Notes: generated by a model from the letters alone, not told the origin. A stretch of DNA of 64,000 bases from SIG291 sp045543455 (GCA_045543455.1 JAZQMK010000014.1:1-64000); one strand, 5' to 3'; shown: positions 1 through 9,222, counted from the first letter of the stretch. A program made the numbers and translations.

Positions 1-112
1 TTAGGTTGTCAACTTTTTGTTGACCGTTCTTTGAATTCTATTTAGAATTTTCAGGTTCGTCTTAGTATTTAGTTATCAAGTTCCTTTTGCTGTTTTTTGC
101 GACAGCTAGATT

Positions 113-141
113 AGTATATAACACTAAAAAAGATTTGTCAA
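113..141 (-). promoter_or_regulatory. Strong sigma-A promoter, probably for an rRNA operon running off the left edge
   Basis: On the minus strand a perfect TTGACA (136-141) is followed by a 17-base spacer and TATACT (113-118). Transcription would start near 106 and run leftward. The sequence from 105 to 1 has no ORF and contains an ACTTGATAACTAAATACT-like stretch that resembles rRNA leader or spacer sequence in this group. The rRNA assignment is inference, because no rRNA body lies inside the window. The promoter itself is seen directly. Its -35 box sits inside the preceding terminator hairpin. Confidence 0.6.
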
Positions 142-176
142 CACTTTTTTCAAAATTTTTTTGACAAATCTTTTTT
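126..176 (-). terminator. Terminator after the cvpA-like gene
   Basis: Two 16-base arms (126-141 and 161-176) are perfect inverted repeats and both carry A/T runs, so the hairpin would be followed by a U-run when read leftward from the gene ending at 180. The distal arm also contains the TTGACA of the next promoter. Confidence 0.75.
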
Positions 177-179
177 ATC

Positions 180-863
180 CTATTTTATAAGGCTCATAAG
201 TAATTTCATAAGGTAATTATTATCGTAAATAAATGTTAAAATTGCATTATCTTCAATCTGCTCGAACATCATTTTTGCAAAATCTGTATTTCCTGCGATA
301 GTTATTCCCACAAAGAAAATCCATACTATTAAAACGCCTTGAGCCAATCCTATTGCTACGCCGGCTAACTTGTTAGCTTCGTTAAGTATTGGAAGGCGAC
401 TTACCACATCAAGAACATTGATTGCAACCTTAACAGCTATATATACTGCAATAAACAATATCAAAAATATAATTGCATTAAATATAAGTGTTGCGACTCT
501 TTCCGTAATAAATTCTTTTGTGCTTCCTACATTTAGCTCCGCATATTTTTCAGTTGTATTATTTTCCTTTAAATAATCTTTTATTGCATTTGGGACCGGA
601 ACTGCTTCAATTAATGATTTATCATTTTTGTCTTTGTTAAATCCATCTTGTTTTTCAAGGAATTCTGTAGTACTTTCCTGTATTTTTTCAAATATAGGCG
701 TATGCTCCTTCAAAAAATCTGTAACAGTAGGTGTAATTAATACAACTATTACAAGTGTTGCAAATAATGCAACAAATGATAAAGCAATTTTTATAAATCC
801 CTTTTGATATCCATCATATACTGACAGAATAGTAATTCCTAAAATAATTAATAACAGCCACAT
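180..863 (-). CDS. CvpA-family membrane protein
   Basis: A 227-residue integral membrane protein matching the CvpA (colicin V production) family. There are two hydrophobic segments at about residues 2-22 and 27-47, then a hydrophilic, charged stretch (about 50-115), then two more at about 122-150 and 165-190. The glycine-rich end of the family fold (GVAIGLAQGVLIVW) is visible. The middle hydrophilic insertion makes it longer than many CvpA proteins. In Firmicutes the family is linked to envelope or division processes, but the molecular role is not established. A good AGGAGG site precedes the ATG at 863. It lies 15 bases after the DUF5711 gene, so the two are probably co-transcribed. Confidence 0.8.
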   Translation of the reverse strand: MWLLLIILGITILSVYDGYQKGFIKIALSFVALFATLVIVVLITPTVTDFLKEHTPIFEKIQESTTEFLEKQDGFNKDKNDKSLIEAVPVPNAIKDYLKENNTTEKYAELNVGSTKEFITERVATLIFNAIIFLILFIAVYIAVKVAINVLDVVSRLPILNEANKLAGVAIGLAQGVLIVWIFFVGITIAGNTDFAKMMFEQIEDNAILTFIYDNNYLMKLLMSLIK

Positions 864-878
864 AAGTTGCCTCCTTTT

Positions 879-2069
879 TTATTTAAGCTTAATCTCTTGT
901 ACATATTTTGTATTTATCAAATAATACTTATTTTTCGAAATGTTGATTATATTCTGTGTTTTTAAATCAAATTTATAATCAAACCTGCACTTTCCTTTCA
1001 TATTAATAAGTTTACACTGATAATCATTATAAAACAAAATACCTTCATCTACAAATTCTATAGTGCTGTAATCTGTGGAATACTCATGTTTTTGCTTAAG
1101 ATTAGCACTATAATCATATACCTCAAGTCTGTATTTATTTACCTGATTATTGTTTAAAAACACCAATCCGATATATTCTTCAGATGAAACAACAGCCTTT
1201 ACTTCCTCATTAAATGCAATCTCCTGCTTTAGGGAAGGATATTCTTCAATATCATAGATTCTTACTGCATTGTCACTAAATGCCACAACTGTGTCATTAC
1301 CTATAAATTCTACATTTGGCACCAATGAGCTTTCATAATTAAATGTTCCCACAAGTCTTTCCACTTCATTTTTTCCAACTTCTGAGAAATTATAAAATGC
1401 AATTTTAGACTTTAGGGCAGTACCACTCATATATGCATAGGAAGTAACCAGCTTTTTGCCATCATCCGATATATCAATATCAAGCGGATAGCCTTCTCCT
1501 GAAATTGTAGTTTTTACGCTGTATATCATCTCGCTATCAAGTCCATACATATTTACGTAATTACTTGTTTCATCCTCTAAGGCTGCTACTACAACGCCTT
1601 GCTTGGCAATCTCAATCTGCGTAATTGGAAATACAGTATCTAATATATTTTTAAGACCACTTACATCAAATACATATATCTGATTAGAGGTAATATCTGC
1701 TACTGCTACATAATCTCCTGATATCGCCACCTTAGGATTGCGCATCTGATAACTTTGCTTCCACACACTTCCATTTTCAAAGGTTATATATTCAATACCA
1801 TCGTTATTATAGCTTATATATCCCTTGGCAAACTGAGTATAGCTTGCATTGGAATTATTCTTATCATTACTGTAAATTATCTCATAATCCTTATATACTT
1901 TATTCTTATTGTATAAAATTATTCCAAGGACAACCGAAAGAATAATTACAATTAAACTTATAATAATGCTTGTCCTTATTATTCTATACTTTTTTATTTT
2001 AAGCTTGTACTCGTCTGTGTTTTGTTCTATTTTTTCCTTTGCTTGTTTAAACTGTGTTAATTGCGCCAC
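879..2069 (-). CDS. DUF5711-family membrane-anchored protein
   Basis: A 396-residue protein with a short cytoplasmic N-terminus, one transmembrane segment at about residues 32-54, and a long extracytoplasmic region of repeated short beta-strand motifs resembling a beta-propeller (for example ISGDYVAVADITSNQIYVFD). This is the DUF5711 layout known from Lachnospiraceae, whose function is unknown. The start is GTG at 2069, placed directly after a strong AAGGAGG. It is followed closely by the CvpA-like gene, which suggests a shared envelope role. Confidence 0.75.
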   Translation of the reverse strand: MAQLTQFKQAKEKIEQNTDEYKLKIKKYRIIRTSIIISLIVIILSVVLGIILYNKNKVYKDYEIIYSNDKNNSNASYTQFAKGYISYNNDGIEYITFENGSVWKQSYQMRNPKVAISGDYVAVADITSNQIYVFDVSGLKNILDTVFPITQIEIAKQGVVVAALEDETSNYVNMYGLDSEMIYSVKTTISGEGYPLDIDISDDGKKLVTSYAYMSGTALKSKIAFYNFSEVGKNEVERLVGTFNYESSLVPNVEFIGNDTVVAFSDNAVRIYDIEEYPSLKQEIAFNEEVKAVVSSEEYIGLVFLNNNQVNKYRLEVYDYSANLKQKHEYSTDYSTIEFVDEGILFYNDYQCKLINMKGKCRFDYKFDLKTQNIINISKNKYYLINTKYVQEIKLK

Positions 2070-2132
2070 AGCACACCTCCTTTGTACATTTTAAAAGGCT
2101 CTAGCACTATTATACCTTATTGAGAAAAATAT

Positions 2133-3281
2133 TCAAGGAAGTTTTATTTTTTGTTCTGGATATATCTTATTTGCATTCTCAATATTATTGTACTTTAGTA
2201 TTTCTTTTACATACTTTGTTGAACCATAATATTTTCTACTGATTGTATAAATAGATTCTCCCTCTTTTACAATATGAAACTCCGGTATTTTCTCATCTTC
2301 CTTTATGGCCTGTGTAGGCTTTTGTGTTTGTGCTTCTGTTGGAGCTTCTGTTGTTTTTTCTGTTGGTTCTTGCGTTGGCTCTTCTGTTGATGTTTCACTA
2401 GGAGCTTCTGTTTGTTCCTGCGTTGGAATTTCATTTGTTTTTGGCTCAACTAGGCCCGGAAGATTAACTACTGGTGTAAGCTCGTTATTACTTATATCAG
2501 TTACTTTATTTGAAATGTTATTCATCATATAGTCAAGATTTTTTAACTTTTCATAGCTGTTAATCATATTTATTCCTATAACAATTATTACAACTGCCAA
2601 AAATGAGCTAACTAAACCCATGTATCCGTTTTTAGCCGCTTTTTCATTTCTTTCATTAATGATTTGTCGAAAGGAAGTAATTGCCCTGTCGTTTAAATCT
2701 TCATCTACCTTTTTGCCAACATTACTACCAATCATATAATCCTGCATAAGTTCATTTTTCTCATAATAAATGTTATAACCACTGTTCTTTTTTAAACACC
2801 TGTTTTCATATATATAAAATGAGCCCTCCATATAATTACGTTCGACTAAAAATAAGCATTTTCCCCCTCCGGCAAAATTATTCAAATGCATTCTCTCTAT
2901 GTCAAGCATTTGATTTTTTGACACCTCATCATCAATTAAAAACCAGCCTACAATTTCTTTTTGAGGAAAATGTTCCTTCTTATTGTCATATATATCATTC
3001 CAAATGTTTGAATTCAATTCTTCCCTATTTTCAATTTCCATAGCGGCATCAATAAAATTGTAGCGAATTCCCTCATATTCTTTCGTTTCTCCTAAAAGTA
3101 TTCCTATATATCGCTCACTGGATTTTTTCTTTGCGATATTCATTATATAAGTATTTACGTAATCTTCAAGGTATATTTTACAGTTACCCTCTATTTCACC
3201 TATCTGCTTTACATTTTTCGGTTGTTTTGGTTGTTTTTCATTTCCTTTTCCACTTATTTCATTGGATATTATCTCTATCAT
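2133..3281 (-). CDS. LysM-domain membrane protein with MPN/JAB-like N-terminal domain
   Basis: With the start at 3281 this is 382 residues. An upstream in-frame ATG exists, but the AAGGAGG at about 3287-3296 points to 3281. Residues about 40-190 look like an MPN/JAB fold (strand-rich, with IVGWFLID where active JAMM enzymes have a His-x-His motif), so the metal-binding residues seem to be missing. One transmembrane segment lies near residues 222-243, followed by a Thr/Pro/Glu-rich linker (about 290-330) and a C-terminal LysM domain (about 334-382) for peptidoglycan binding. It probably links the cytoplasm to the cell wall. The MPN call is tentative; the LysM call is firm. Confidence 0.75.
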   Translation of the reverse strand: MIEIISNEISGKGNEKQPKQPKNVKQIGEIEGNCKIYLEDYVNTYIMNIAKKKSSERYIGILLGETKEYEGIRYNFIDAAMEIENREELNSNIWNDIYDNKKEHFPQKEIVGWFLIDDEVSKNQMLDIERMHLNNFAGGGKCLFLVERNYMEGSFYIYENRCLKKNSGYNIYYEKNELMQDYMIGSNVGKKVDEDLNDRAITSFRQIINERNEKAAKNGYMGLVSSFLAVVIIVIGINMINSYEKLKNLDYMMNNISNKVTDISNNELTPVVNLPGLVEPKTNEIPTQEQTEAPSETSTEEPTQEPTEKTTEAPTEAQTQKPTQAIKEDEKIPEFHIVKEGESIYTISRKYYGSTKYVKEILKYNNIENANKIYPEQKIKLP

Positions 3282-3382
3282 ACTCGTCCTCCTTAAGGTT
3301 TTTACAAATATTACCACATTTTGTATTCTCATTTTGTCGAAACAAGTACGAATATCAGCTAAGTTATCGTTAAAATACGACA

Positions 3383-3414
3383 AAAAAGGCCCGAACCTTA
3401 CGGTCCGGACCTTC
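3383..3414 (-). terminator. Rho-independent terminator after the coiled-coil membrane gene
   Basis: Read on the minus strand, a 12-base stem (AAGGTCCGGACC with GGTTCGGGCCTT, G-U pairs allowed) and a GTAA loop are followed by a run of T. It lies immediately after the stop at 3417. Confidence 0.85.
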
Positions 3415-3416
3415 TA

Positions 3417-4514
3417 TTATTTATTCTTATATACGGTTAATGCTTCCGATACTGTAGCTATTTTTTTAGACTTCATTAAAGTGATAAGCTCTGAAAGCCT
3501 GCTGCTTGTCATCATATCCTTTCCAAGATATGGCTCGTAATCTACGGACAAAGTAGACTGTGTCGCATTTACAAGGCGCTTAGCTTCATTTTCTTCATTA
3601 GTCTTCTTGCTTAAATTATCCTTGATTTTATTAATTTTGCCCATTGCTTTGTCACTAATCTTCTTAGTTTCTTCTGGTTTTGTATTCTTCTCAAAGTAAT
3701 TAAGCGCTTCTTCCTTTTTACGGGTCTGAGCCTGAATTATGCTCTCACAAGCTGTAATTTCCTCGTCAAAATCTGAAAGCCCATACTGACCTTCATCCTT
3801 ATCCTTTTTAATCTTACGCTTTAACTTCTTTATCTGCTTATTATTTTTAACAATAGCAGTACGATAAGCTCTCGCCTGTGATAAAGGAATGTTGTAAGGT
3901 ATCTCTGTTTTATCACTTATGGTCTTATAAATAACAAACTCAATAAATACAATTACTATATAAGTTATGACTAATACAACTGTGTTATGCCAATCCTGCG
4001 GAAGCACCAGAAAATATACTAAAGCCGGAAGACCAACTACAAAAATCAACATAAATAAAAGTATTTTTAAATATTCACCAATTCCCTTTGGCATAAACAA
4101 AGTGTAGTACCATGAATGGTTACAAATCTTTGGTATACCGTTTACCTTTACGATATCCTTAATATCATCATTTAGATTCTTATTTTCTGCTCTAAGTTCT
4201 GCAGTCTCTATGCTTATTCTTTCTTTAACGCCTTTAGTCTTGGCCTTATTACGCTGATTTTTTGCTTTTTTAAGTTTTTCCTGTTGTTTATTTATCTCAG
4301 GGTCATAAGCGTTACATATATCTGCACGCTTCTTTTTAATAACAGAATCAATCTCATTTTGTAAATCTTTTTCTGCATTATTTAATTCTTTTTGAAGATC
4401 TTTTACATCTGCTGATACTAAAGAAAGCTTTTGCTTTTGCTTCTCATAAGCGTCTAATGTACTCTTTAAATCTTCTAAACCTTTTATTCCCTGACCTAAA
4501 ATATTTCCCGCCAT
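3417..4514 (-). CDS. Coiled-coil membrane protein, function unknown
   Basis: About 365 residues. Residues 10-125 are a Lys/Glu-rich coiled coil. Two adjacent transmembrane segments follow at about 150-175 and 185-208 with only a short loop between, then a second long coiled coil (about 225-320). No catalytic motif is recognised. The ATG at 4514 (MAGNILGQ) has a TGAGGA site at good spacing; an ATG at 4526 is possible but its upstream site is too close. It follows the hydratase gene by 18 bases and ends in a strong terminator. The shape suggests a scaffold or tether, but no function is claimed. Confidence 0.65.
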   Translation of the reverse strand: MAGNILGQGIKGLEDLKSTLDAYEKQKQKLSLVSADVKDLQKELNNAEKDLQNEIDSVIKKKRADICNAYDPEINKQQEKLKKAKNQRNKAKTKGVKERISIETAELRAENKNLNDDIKDIVKVNGIPKICNHSWYYTLFMPKGIGEYLKILLFMLIFVVGLPALVYFLVLPQDWHNTVVLVITYIVIVFIEFVIYKTISDKTEIPYNIPLSQARAYRTAIVKNNKQIKKLKRKIKKDKDEGQYGLSDFDEEITACESIIQAQTRKKEEALNYFEKNTKPEETKKISDKAMGKINKIKDNLSKKTNEENEAKRLVNATQSTLSVDYEPYLGKDMMTSSRLSELITLMKSKKIATVSEALTVYKNK

Positions 4515-4532
4515 AGTATTCCTCATTTCCTA

Positions 4533-6821
4533 CTATTGTCTGTTGTAATTAATTAAGCATCCCTTTAAGATAATCTGTCTTTCATCATCTGTAAGCTCGC
4601 CTAACTTTAATGTAAATTCGTTAGCCTTGCCATCCTTAATTGCATATGCCTTAAGTTCAGATACCTTATCAATAACTGCCTGCTTTACATCTGGTACAAA
4701 AATGTAATCGCCATTTGCAAATGGTAAATCGCCCTTATCAATAATAAATGGCAACATACCCCAGTTAATAAGGTTAGAACGATATCTCTTAGTTGCATAT
4801 TCATTTGCAATGTTAGCCCAACCGCCAAGAACCTTCTGGCATGATGCAGCCTGTTCTCTAGCAGAACCATCACCTGGCTTAACTGCAAATATTGTACTAC
4901 CGATACCTGTGTTAGCTTCGTTAATATCTGACTTAACTGTCTTAGCAACATTTACTACTGCCTCAAGTTCAGGTAATACTGCATATGGCTCTTCGCCATT
5001 AACTCTTGCTTCTTCAGCAACCTTAACAGCTTTTGCCTTGCCAACGTATGCTGGATCTTTTCTTGATAAAGTAAATTCAGCAAGACCGATTGGATTTGAA
5101 CGGTATGATGAAGTTTCACCTGAAGGTATAAGCTCATCTGTTGTTGTAACAGGGTCATGAATCTCTGAAACAACCTTTAATAATAAGTTGTCTGTTAATG
5201 CAGACATCTTTGGCCAGTCCTTAATGTTTGGACCAAATTTAATCTCAACACTTTCATCAGCAACACCCTTGCTATCGAAAATTCTATTAGCATAAATAGT
5301 GCTGTCGAAGTGATATTTTAATCCCTTGTATTCTACATCTAAATCTGTAGCTGCTGTTAAATAGCCCTTGTTTGCTGCTGTAGCTGCGATTGAACGTGCA
5401 TCCATAAGAGCAACTGAAGCAATCTGACCATTCTGAAGCTTAGAACCTTCTCTGTTAGGGAAGTTTCTTGTTGAGTGTCTGATACTAAATGCATTGTTAG
5501 CAGGAGTATCACCAGCACCAAAGCATGGACCACAAAATGCTGTCTTAACGATTGTACCTGTAGCAAGTAAGTCAGCAAGTGCGCCATTCTTAGCTAATTC
5601 CATATAAATAGGTGTACTTGCAGGATATACACTTAATGTAAATTCATCTGCACCTATGCTCTTACCTCTTAAGATATCTGCCGCATCACAGATATTCTCA
5701 AAGCCACCACCGGCACAACCTGCGATAATACCTTGTTCTACATATAACTTGCCATTTCTAACCTTGTCACGAAGTGAAAAATCAACCTGTCCATCAAGAC
5801 TTACTAAAGCCTTCTTCTCACAGTCAGCTAAAATGTCCATAAGGTTAGCATTTAATTCTTCAATTGTGTATGTATTACTTGGATGGAATGGCATAGCAAT
5901 CATAGGCTTAACCTTTGATAAATCTACATAAATCATTCCGTCATAGTAAGCAACACTACCAGGATTAAGTTCCTTGTATTCACCTACTCTTCCGTGAATA
6001 TCATAGAATTCCTTAATTGTATCATCTGTCTTCCAGATTGATGATAAACATGTTGTCTCTGTTGTCATAACATCAATACCAATTCTAAAATCAGCACTTA
6101 AGTTGTCAACACCAGGACCAACAAATTCCATTACCTTGTTGTTAACGTATCCATTTGCAAATACTGCACCAATAATAGCTAAAGCAACGTCCTGTGGACC
6201 AACTCCCTTAGCTGGTGCACCTGTCATATATACACCTACAACCTTTGGCATATTGATATCATATGTCTTGCAAAGTAACTGCTTAACAAGCTCCGGACCA
6301 CCTTCACCTACTGCCATAGTACCTAAAGCTCCATAACGAGTGTGGCTGTCAGAGCCTAAAATCATCTTGCCACCGCCTGCAAGCATTTCTCTTGCATATT
6401 GGTGAATAACTGCCTGATGAGGTGGAACATAGATTCCGCCGTATCTCTTTGCACATGTAAGACCATACATATGGTCGTCTTCATTAATAGTACCGCCAAC
6501 TGCACATAAACTGTTGTGGCAGTTAGTAAGAACATAAGGAATTGGGAACTTCTCAAGTCCTGAAGCTCTTGCTGTCTGTATAATACCAACAAATGTAATA
6601 TCGTGTGATGTAAGCTTATCAAACTTAATCATCAGCTTTTCCATATTACCTGATGTGTTGTGTGATTCTAAAATTCCATAAGCAATAGTATTCTTAGCAG
6701 CTTCTTCCTTGCTAACTTCTCTGCCAAGCTTAGAGCTTAATACCGCTGCAACATCGTTGCTTTCTTCAATTACTTCTGTGCCATTTAATAAATAAGCACC
6801 TGCTTTACTTAACTGTATCAT
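4533..6821 (-). CDS. Aconitase-family hydratase
   Basis: A 762-residue member of the aconitase/isopropylmalate isomerase superfamily, close to the YbhJ-like hydratases. The three iron-sulfur cysteines are recognisable: one in GCAGGGFENI near residue 368 and the pair in FCGPCFG near 430. GSDSHTRYGALG and the NRNFPNREGSK-like stretch fit the substrate region, and the swivelling C-terminal domain is present (YRSNLINWGMLP). It probably hydrates/dehydrates a citrate-like acid in the cytoplasm; whether it is the main TCA aconitase cannot be told from sequence alone. The start at 6821 is set by GGAGGAAAAT directly upstream; a longer frame would run back into the HIT gene. Confidence 0.8.
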   Translation of the reverse strand: MIQLSKAGAYLLNGTEVIEESNDVAAVLSSKLGREVSKEEAAKNTIAYGILESHNTSGNMEKLMIKFDKLTSHDITFVGIIQTARASGLEKFPIPYVLTNCHNSLCAVGGTINEDDHMYGLTCAKRYGGIYVPPHQAVIHQYAREMLAGGGKMILGSDSHTRYGALGTMAVGEGGPELVKQLLCKTYDINMPKVVGVYMTGAPAKGVGPQDVALAIIGAVFANGYVNNKVMEFVGPGVDNLSADFRIGIDVMTTETTCLSSIWKTDDTIKEFYDIHGRVGEYKELNPGSVAYYDGMIYVDLSKVKPMIAMPFHPSNTYTIEELNANLMDILADCEKKALVSLDGQVDFSLRDKVRNGKLYVEQGIIAGCAGGGFENICDAADILRGKSIGADEFTLSVYPASTPIYMELAKNGALADLLATGTIVKTAFCGPCFGAGDTPANNAFSIRHSTRNFPNREGSKLQNGQIASVALMDARSIAATAANKGYLTAATDLDVEYKGLKYHFDSTIYANRIFDSKGVADESVEIKFGPNIKDWPKMSALTDNLLLKVVSEIHDPVTTTDELIPSGETSSYRSNPIGLAEFTLSRKDPAYVGKAKAVKVAEEARVNGEEPYAVLPELEAVVNVAKTVKSDINEANTGIGSTIFAVKPGDGSAREQAASCQKVLGGWANIANEYATKRYRSNLINWGMLPFIIDKGDLPFANGDYIFVPDVKQAVIDKVSELKAYAIKDGKANEFTLKLGELTDDERQIILKGCLINYNRQ

Positions 6822-6865
6822 ATTTTCCTCCAAAAATAACTTTGTCTCCATTATATATGCGTTGA

Positions 6866-7288
6866 TTAGAGTTTGCAACTATTTATTAAACTGTTTTTCA
6901 TCTCTAATACTTCCTTTGGACTAACCTTACCAGGTTCCCACTCAATAGTAACTCCATCATCTTCATATCTTGGAATTATATGTGTGTGAAAATGAAATAC
7001 TGTCTGTCCTGCAATCTCACCATTATTCTGTAATATATTAACGCCTGCACATTTAAACACTTCCTTCATTGCAGCACCAACCTTCTTAGCTACAACAAAA
7101 TTTCTCTTAGCAGTCTCCTCATCAAGCTCAAATAAATCAGCTGCATGATTCTTAGCTAAAATAAGTGCGTGACCCTTACTTGCAGGATTTACATCAAATA
7201 TAACCTTTACAAGCTCATCTTCATAAATAGCCTCTGTTGGAATATCCCCATTAGCCAGCTTACAAAAAATACAATTTTCGTCTTTCAT
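6866..7288 (-). CDS. HIT-family nucleotide-binding hydrolase
   Basis: A 140-residue protein of the Hint branch of the histidine triad family. The triad HFHTHI lies near residues 97-104 and supplies the nucleophilic histidine for purine nucleoside phosphoramidate or AMP-ester hydrolysis. An N-terminal CIFC pair (residues 6-9) matches the zinc-binding cysteines of some family members. Full length with no gaps. It sits 44 bases upstream of the aconitase-family gene in the same direction and may share its transcript. The physiological substrate is unknown. Confidence 0.88.
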   Translation of the reverse strand: MKDENCIFCKLANGDIPTEAIYEDELVKVIFDVNPASKGHALILAKNHAADLFELDEETAKRNFVVAKKVGAAMKEVFKCAGVNILQNNGEIAGQTVFHFHTHIIPRYEDDGVTIEWEPGKVSPKEVLEMKNSLINSCKL

Positions 7289-7385
7289 CTTATTTACTCC
7301 TTTACATAAAATGTGTATAATCTATACATAAGTTTATCGTAGATAAACAATTTTATCAAGTTATTTTGAAGGGAGTTTTCAAAAA

Positions 7386-8003
7386 ATGCTTACAGAAAAT
7401 GATTATTTTTTATGTCTATCAAGATTATCCCACGACCTTAACAACTGTCTTTCCATTACAAGAAGCTCTATGCAGCTTGTGGAAATGGAACATCCTGAAC
7501 TTAAAAATGATGCTATGTGGCAGTTTTCCAATGATGGTATCAATGAGATGGTTAATATCCTTAACCGTTTCGCCATATATCGCTACGGCAACAAGCTCAC
7601 AAAGGCTTCCATTAAGGTTGACACACTTATTGATAACATAACAAAAACACTTAACAAGCCTTTATGTTCAAGCTTTGACAACAATTGCCCGGATTTTTCA
7701 GGAGATTTAGAAAAGCTAACAACCGCTCTTATATGCATACTTGAAAATGCTTACGAATCAGGCAGTAGCGATGTATTGCTTAGTGTGAAATCCATGGATA
7801 ATAAGACCATTTTTACCATTACCGATTATGGTGATGCCATTGCTGACAACGTAAAAGAACAGCTTTTTGAACCGTTTATTACAGGTAAAGAAGGACACCA
7901 CGGTCTTGGACTTGCCATCGCAAAACGAATCATTGAAGCACATGGTGGAAGCATCGAATACATAAGAGAAAATGATTGGAATTGTTTTAAAGTAATATTA
8001 TAA
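7386..8003 (+). CDS. Small soluble sensor histidine kinase
   Basis: A 205-residue kinase reduced to its catalytic core: an H-box (SRLSHDLNN, His16), an N-box (ILENAYESG, about 119-127) and a G-box (HHGLGLAIAKRIIEAHGG, about 170-188). No membrane segment or sensor domain is present. It stands alone on the plus strand between minus-strand genes with no response regulator beside it, so its partner must be encoded elsewhere. A GAAGGGAG ribosome binding site precedes the ATG. The phosphoacceptor His is in a normal context, so it is probably active. Confidence 0.78.
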   Translation: MLTENDYFLCLSRLSHDLNNCLSITRSSMQLVEMEHPELKNDAMWQFSNDGINEMVNILNRFAIYRYGNKLTKASIKVDTLIDNITKTLNKPLCSSFDNNCPDFSGDLEKLTTALICILENAYESGSSDVLLSVKSMDNKTIFTITDYGDAIADNVKEQLFEPFITGKEGHHGLGLAIAKRIIEAHGGSIEYIRENDWNCFKVIL

Positions 8004-8070
8004 TGCAAAGCGGGATAGGCAAAACGCCTATCCCTTTAAATTTAAATAATCATATGCTGCAAAAAACTTT

Positions 8071-9066
8071 TCAACTATCAAACCAATACAGTGTTTCATC
8101 CTCACTCTTCACACTACAATTCTTTATACTTACCCTACCGTCATACACACTAAGTTCTAAATATCTCTTACTTCCATCACTTGTATCAAGTCTGTAAAAA
8201 TATGTTATTCCAGTCGTATTTGGCAAATCCTCTATTACATTTGGTTCACCAAAACGTTCTTTAAACTGAGCATATGTAGGATTGTTTTTTATAAAATTTG
8301 TCGCTGCCACTTCATTTATACTGCTATTTACATTTTCATAGCGATAAGGTCTTCCACCTATATGTCGCACCTCAAAATCATCTTCTACTACAGTATCTGC
8401 TGCCACACAAATCCCGTTATAATCATTTCTAAGCACATATGCTTTTTCAGATTCAACGATAATCTTTGTAATACCAATATCATTTTTATCCTCTGCATCC
8501 CACATAGCAGATATGCTTACATAATAAGTCTTGCCGTCTAGTTCAACCTCATAGTGTACATATATTTCCCAATCGCCACCACCACTAGAACTAAAACCGC
8601 TTTGCTTAACCTTACCGTTTGATAAGCCTACGGGATATTCTTCGTAAAACTCATCTATGTAAGCATTAAGCTTGTCTCCTTGAATTGATTTGGGAAATAT
8701 TTTTGCGAAAGCTTCTTTATCATTACTGTCAGCTAAAGCAAATGTCTTTTCAAACACTTCATCCCTAACATTATCTTCTCCTACATATTCATTACGCCAT
8801 CTATCCACAAAATTTTCATAATGAGTTCTATCAATCATAAGCTTTACACAATGAATGCTCATTATAATTCCTGCAAGTACGCATAATACAACTGGTGCTA
8901 AAAGAATTACTAGAGATATTCTATATCCTACCTTTCCTTTTTGATTGCCTGTATTTTTCATACGCTTTTTAGACAGCAAAAAGAGAATAAATGCAGCAAT
9001 CTCAACCACTACAAATATTCCCAACGCAATTATTAAAAATATGAAAAACATAGATACGAATGCCAT
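8071..9066 (-). CDS. Hypothetical membrane protein
   Basis: 331 residues from the ATG at 9066, chosen because TTGGAGAAAAC lies directly upstream; an ATG 12 bases earlier is part of that site. Two transmembrane segments (about 5-32 and 46-70) are followed by an extracytoplasmic domain of about 250 residues with a glycine/serine patch (QSGFSSSGGGDWEIYVHYEVE), which looks like a beta-rich cystatin- or NTF2-like fold. No family is recognised with confidence. Confidence 0.6.
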   Translation of the reverse strand: MAFVSMFFIFLIIALGIFVVVEIAAFILFLLSKKRMKNTGNQKGKVGYRISLVILLAPVVLCVLAGIIMSIHCVKLMIDRTHYENFVDRWRNEYVGEDNVRDEVFEKTFALADSNDKEAFAKIFPKSIQGDKLNAYIDEFYEEYPVGLSNGKVKQSGFSSSGGGDWEIYVHYEVELDGKTYYVSISAMWDAEDKNDIGITKIIVESEKAYVLRNDYNGICVAADTVVEDDFEVRHIGGRPYRYENVNSSINEVAATNFIKNNPTYAQFKERFGEPNVIEDLPNTTGITYFYRLDTSDGSKRYLELSVYDGRVSIKNCSVKSEDETLYWFDS

Positions 9067-9125
9067 AGTTTTCTCCAAAACATTTTACTTAAATCTATTA
9101 TATTACAAAATTTTTTGAAAAGCAA

Positions 9126-9222
9126 ATAAAAGTGGATGGGGCCAGAGTCGAACCTGCGTTGTTTCTTTGTCACGGATTTACAGTCCTTTATGGCAGAATT
9201 TCTTGTTTTAACGCACTTTTAT
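9126..9222 (-). ncRNA. tRNA-like element (tRNA-Tyr relic or structured RNA)
   Basis: Read on the minus strand, GGACTGTAAATCC forms a normal anticodon-type arm with a 7-base loop CTGTAAA (GTA, tyrosine). Downstream GGTTCGACTCTGG resembles a T-arm, but with mismatches, and a 3' CCCATCCA-like end lacks a matching 5' acceptor strand. The whole is enclosed by a perfect 9-base inverted repeat (ATAAAAGTG at 9126-9134 with CACTTTTAT at 9214-9222), and GCGTT/AACGC can pair inside it. It could be a decayed tRNA-Tyr or an RNA that uses tRNA-like parts. It is not convincing as a functional tRNA. Confidence 0.4.

Noticed and set aside
2290..2440. DNA repeat or CRISPR-like array
   Set aside because: The repetition is codon-level, from the Thr/Pro/Glu-rich linker of the LysM protein.
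4685..6622. Several long frames in other phases across the aconitase-family gene
   Set aside because: They are shadows of a conserved gene, have no ribosome binding sites, and show no protein family features.
6822..6878. Longer start for the aconitase-family gene
   Set aside because: It overlaps the HIT gene and lacks a ribosome binding site, whereas 6821 has GGAGG at ideal distance.
9126..9222. Functional tRNA-Tyr gene
   Set aside because: The acceptor strands do not match, the T-stem has mismatches and there is no D-arm, so it is listed only as tRNA-like.
9126..9222. tRNA-like element as a second integration site
   Set aside because: No recombinase, direct repeat or foreign genes lie beside it.
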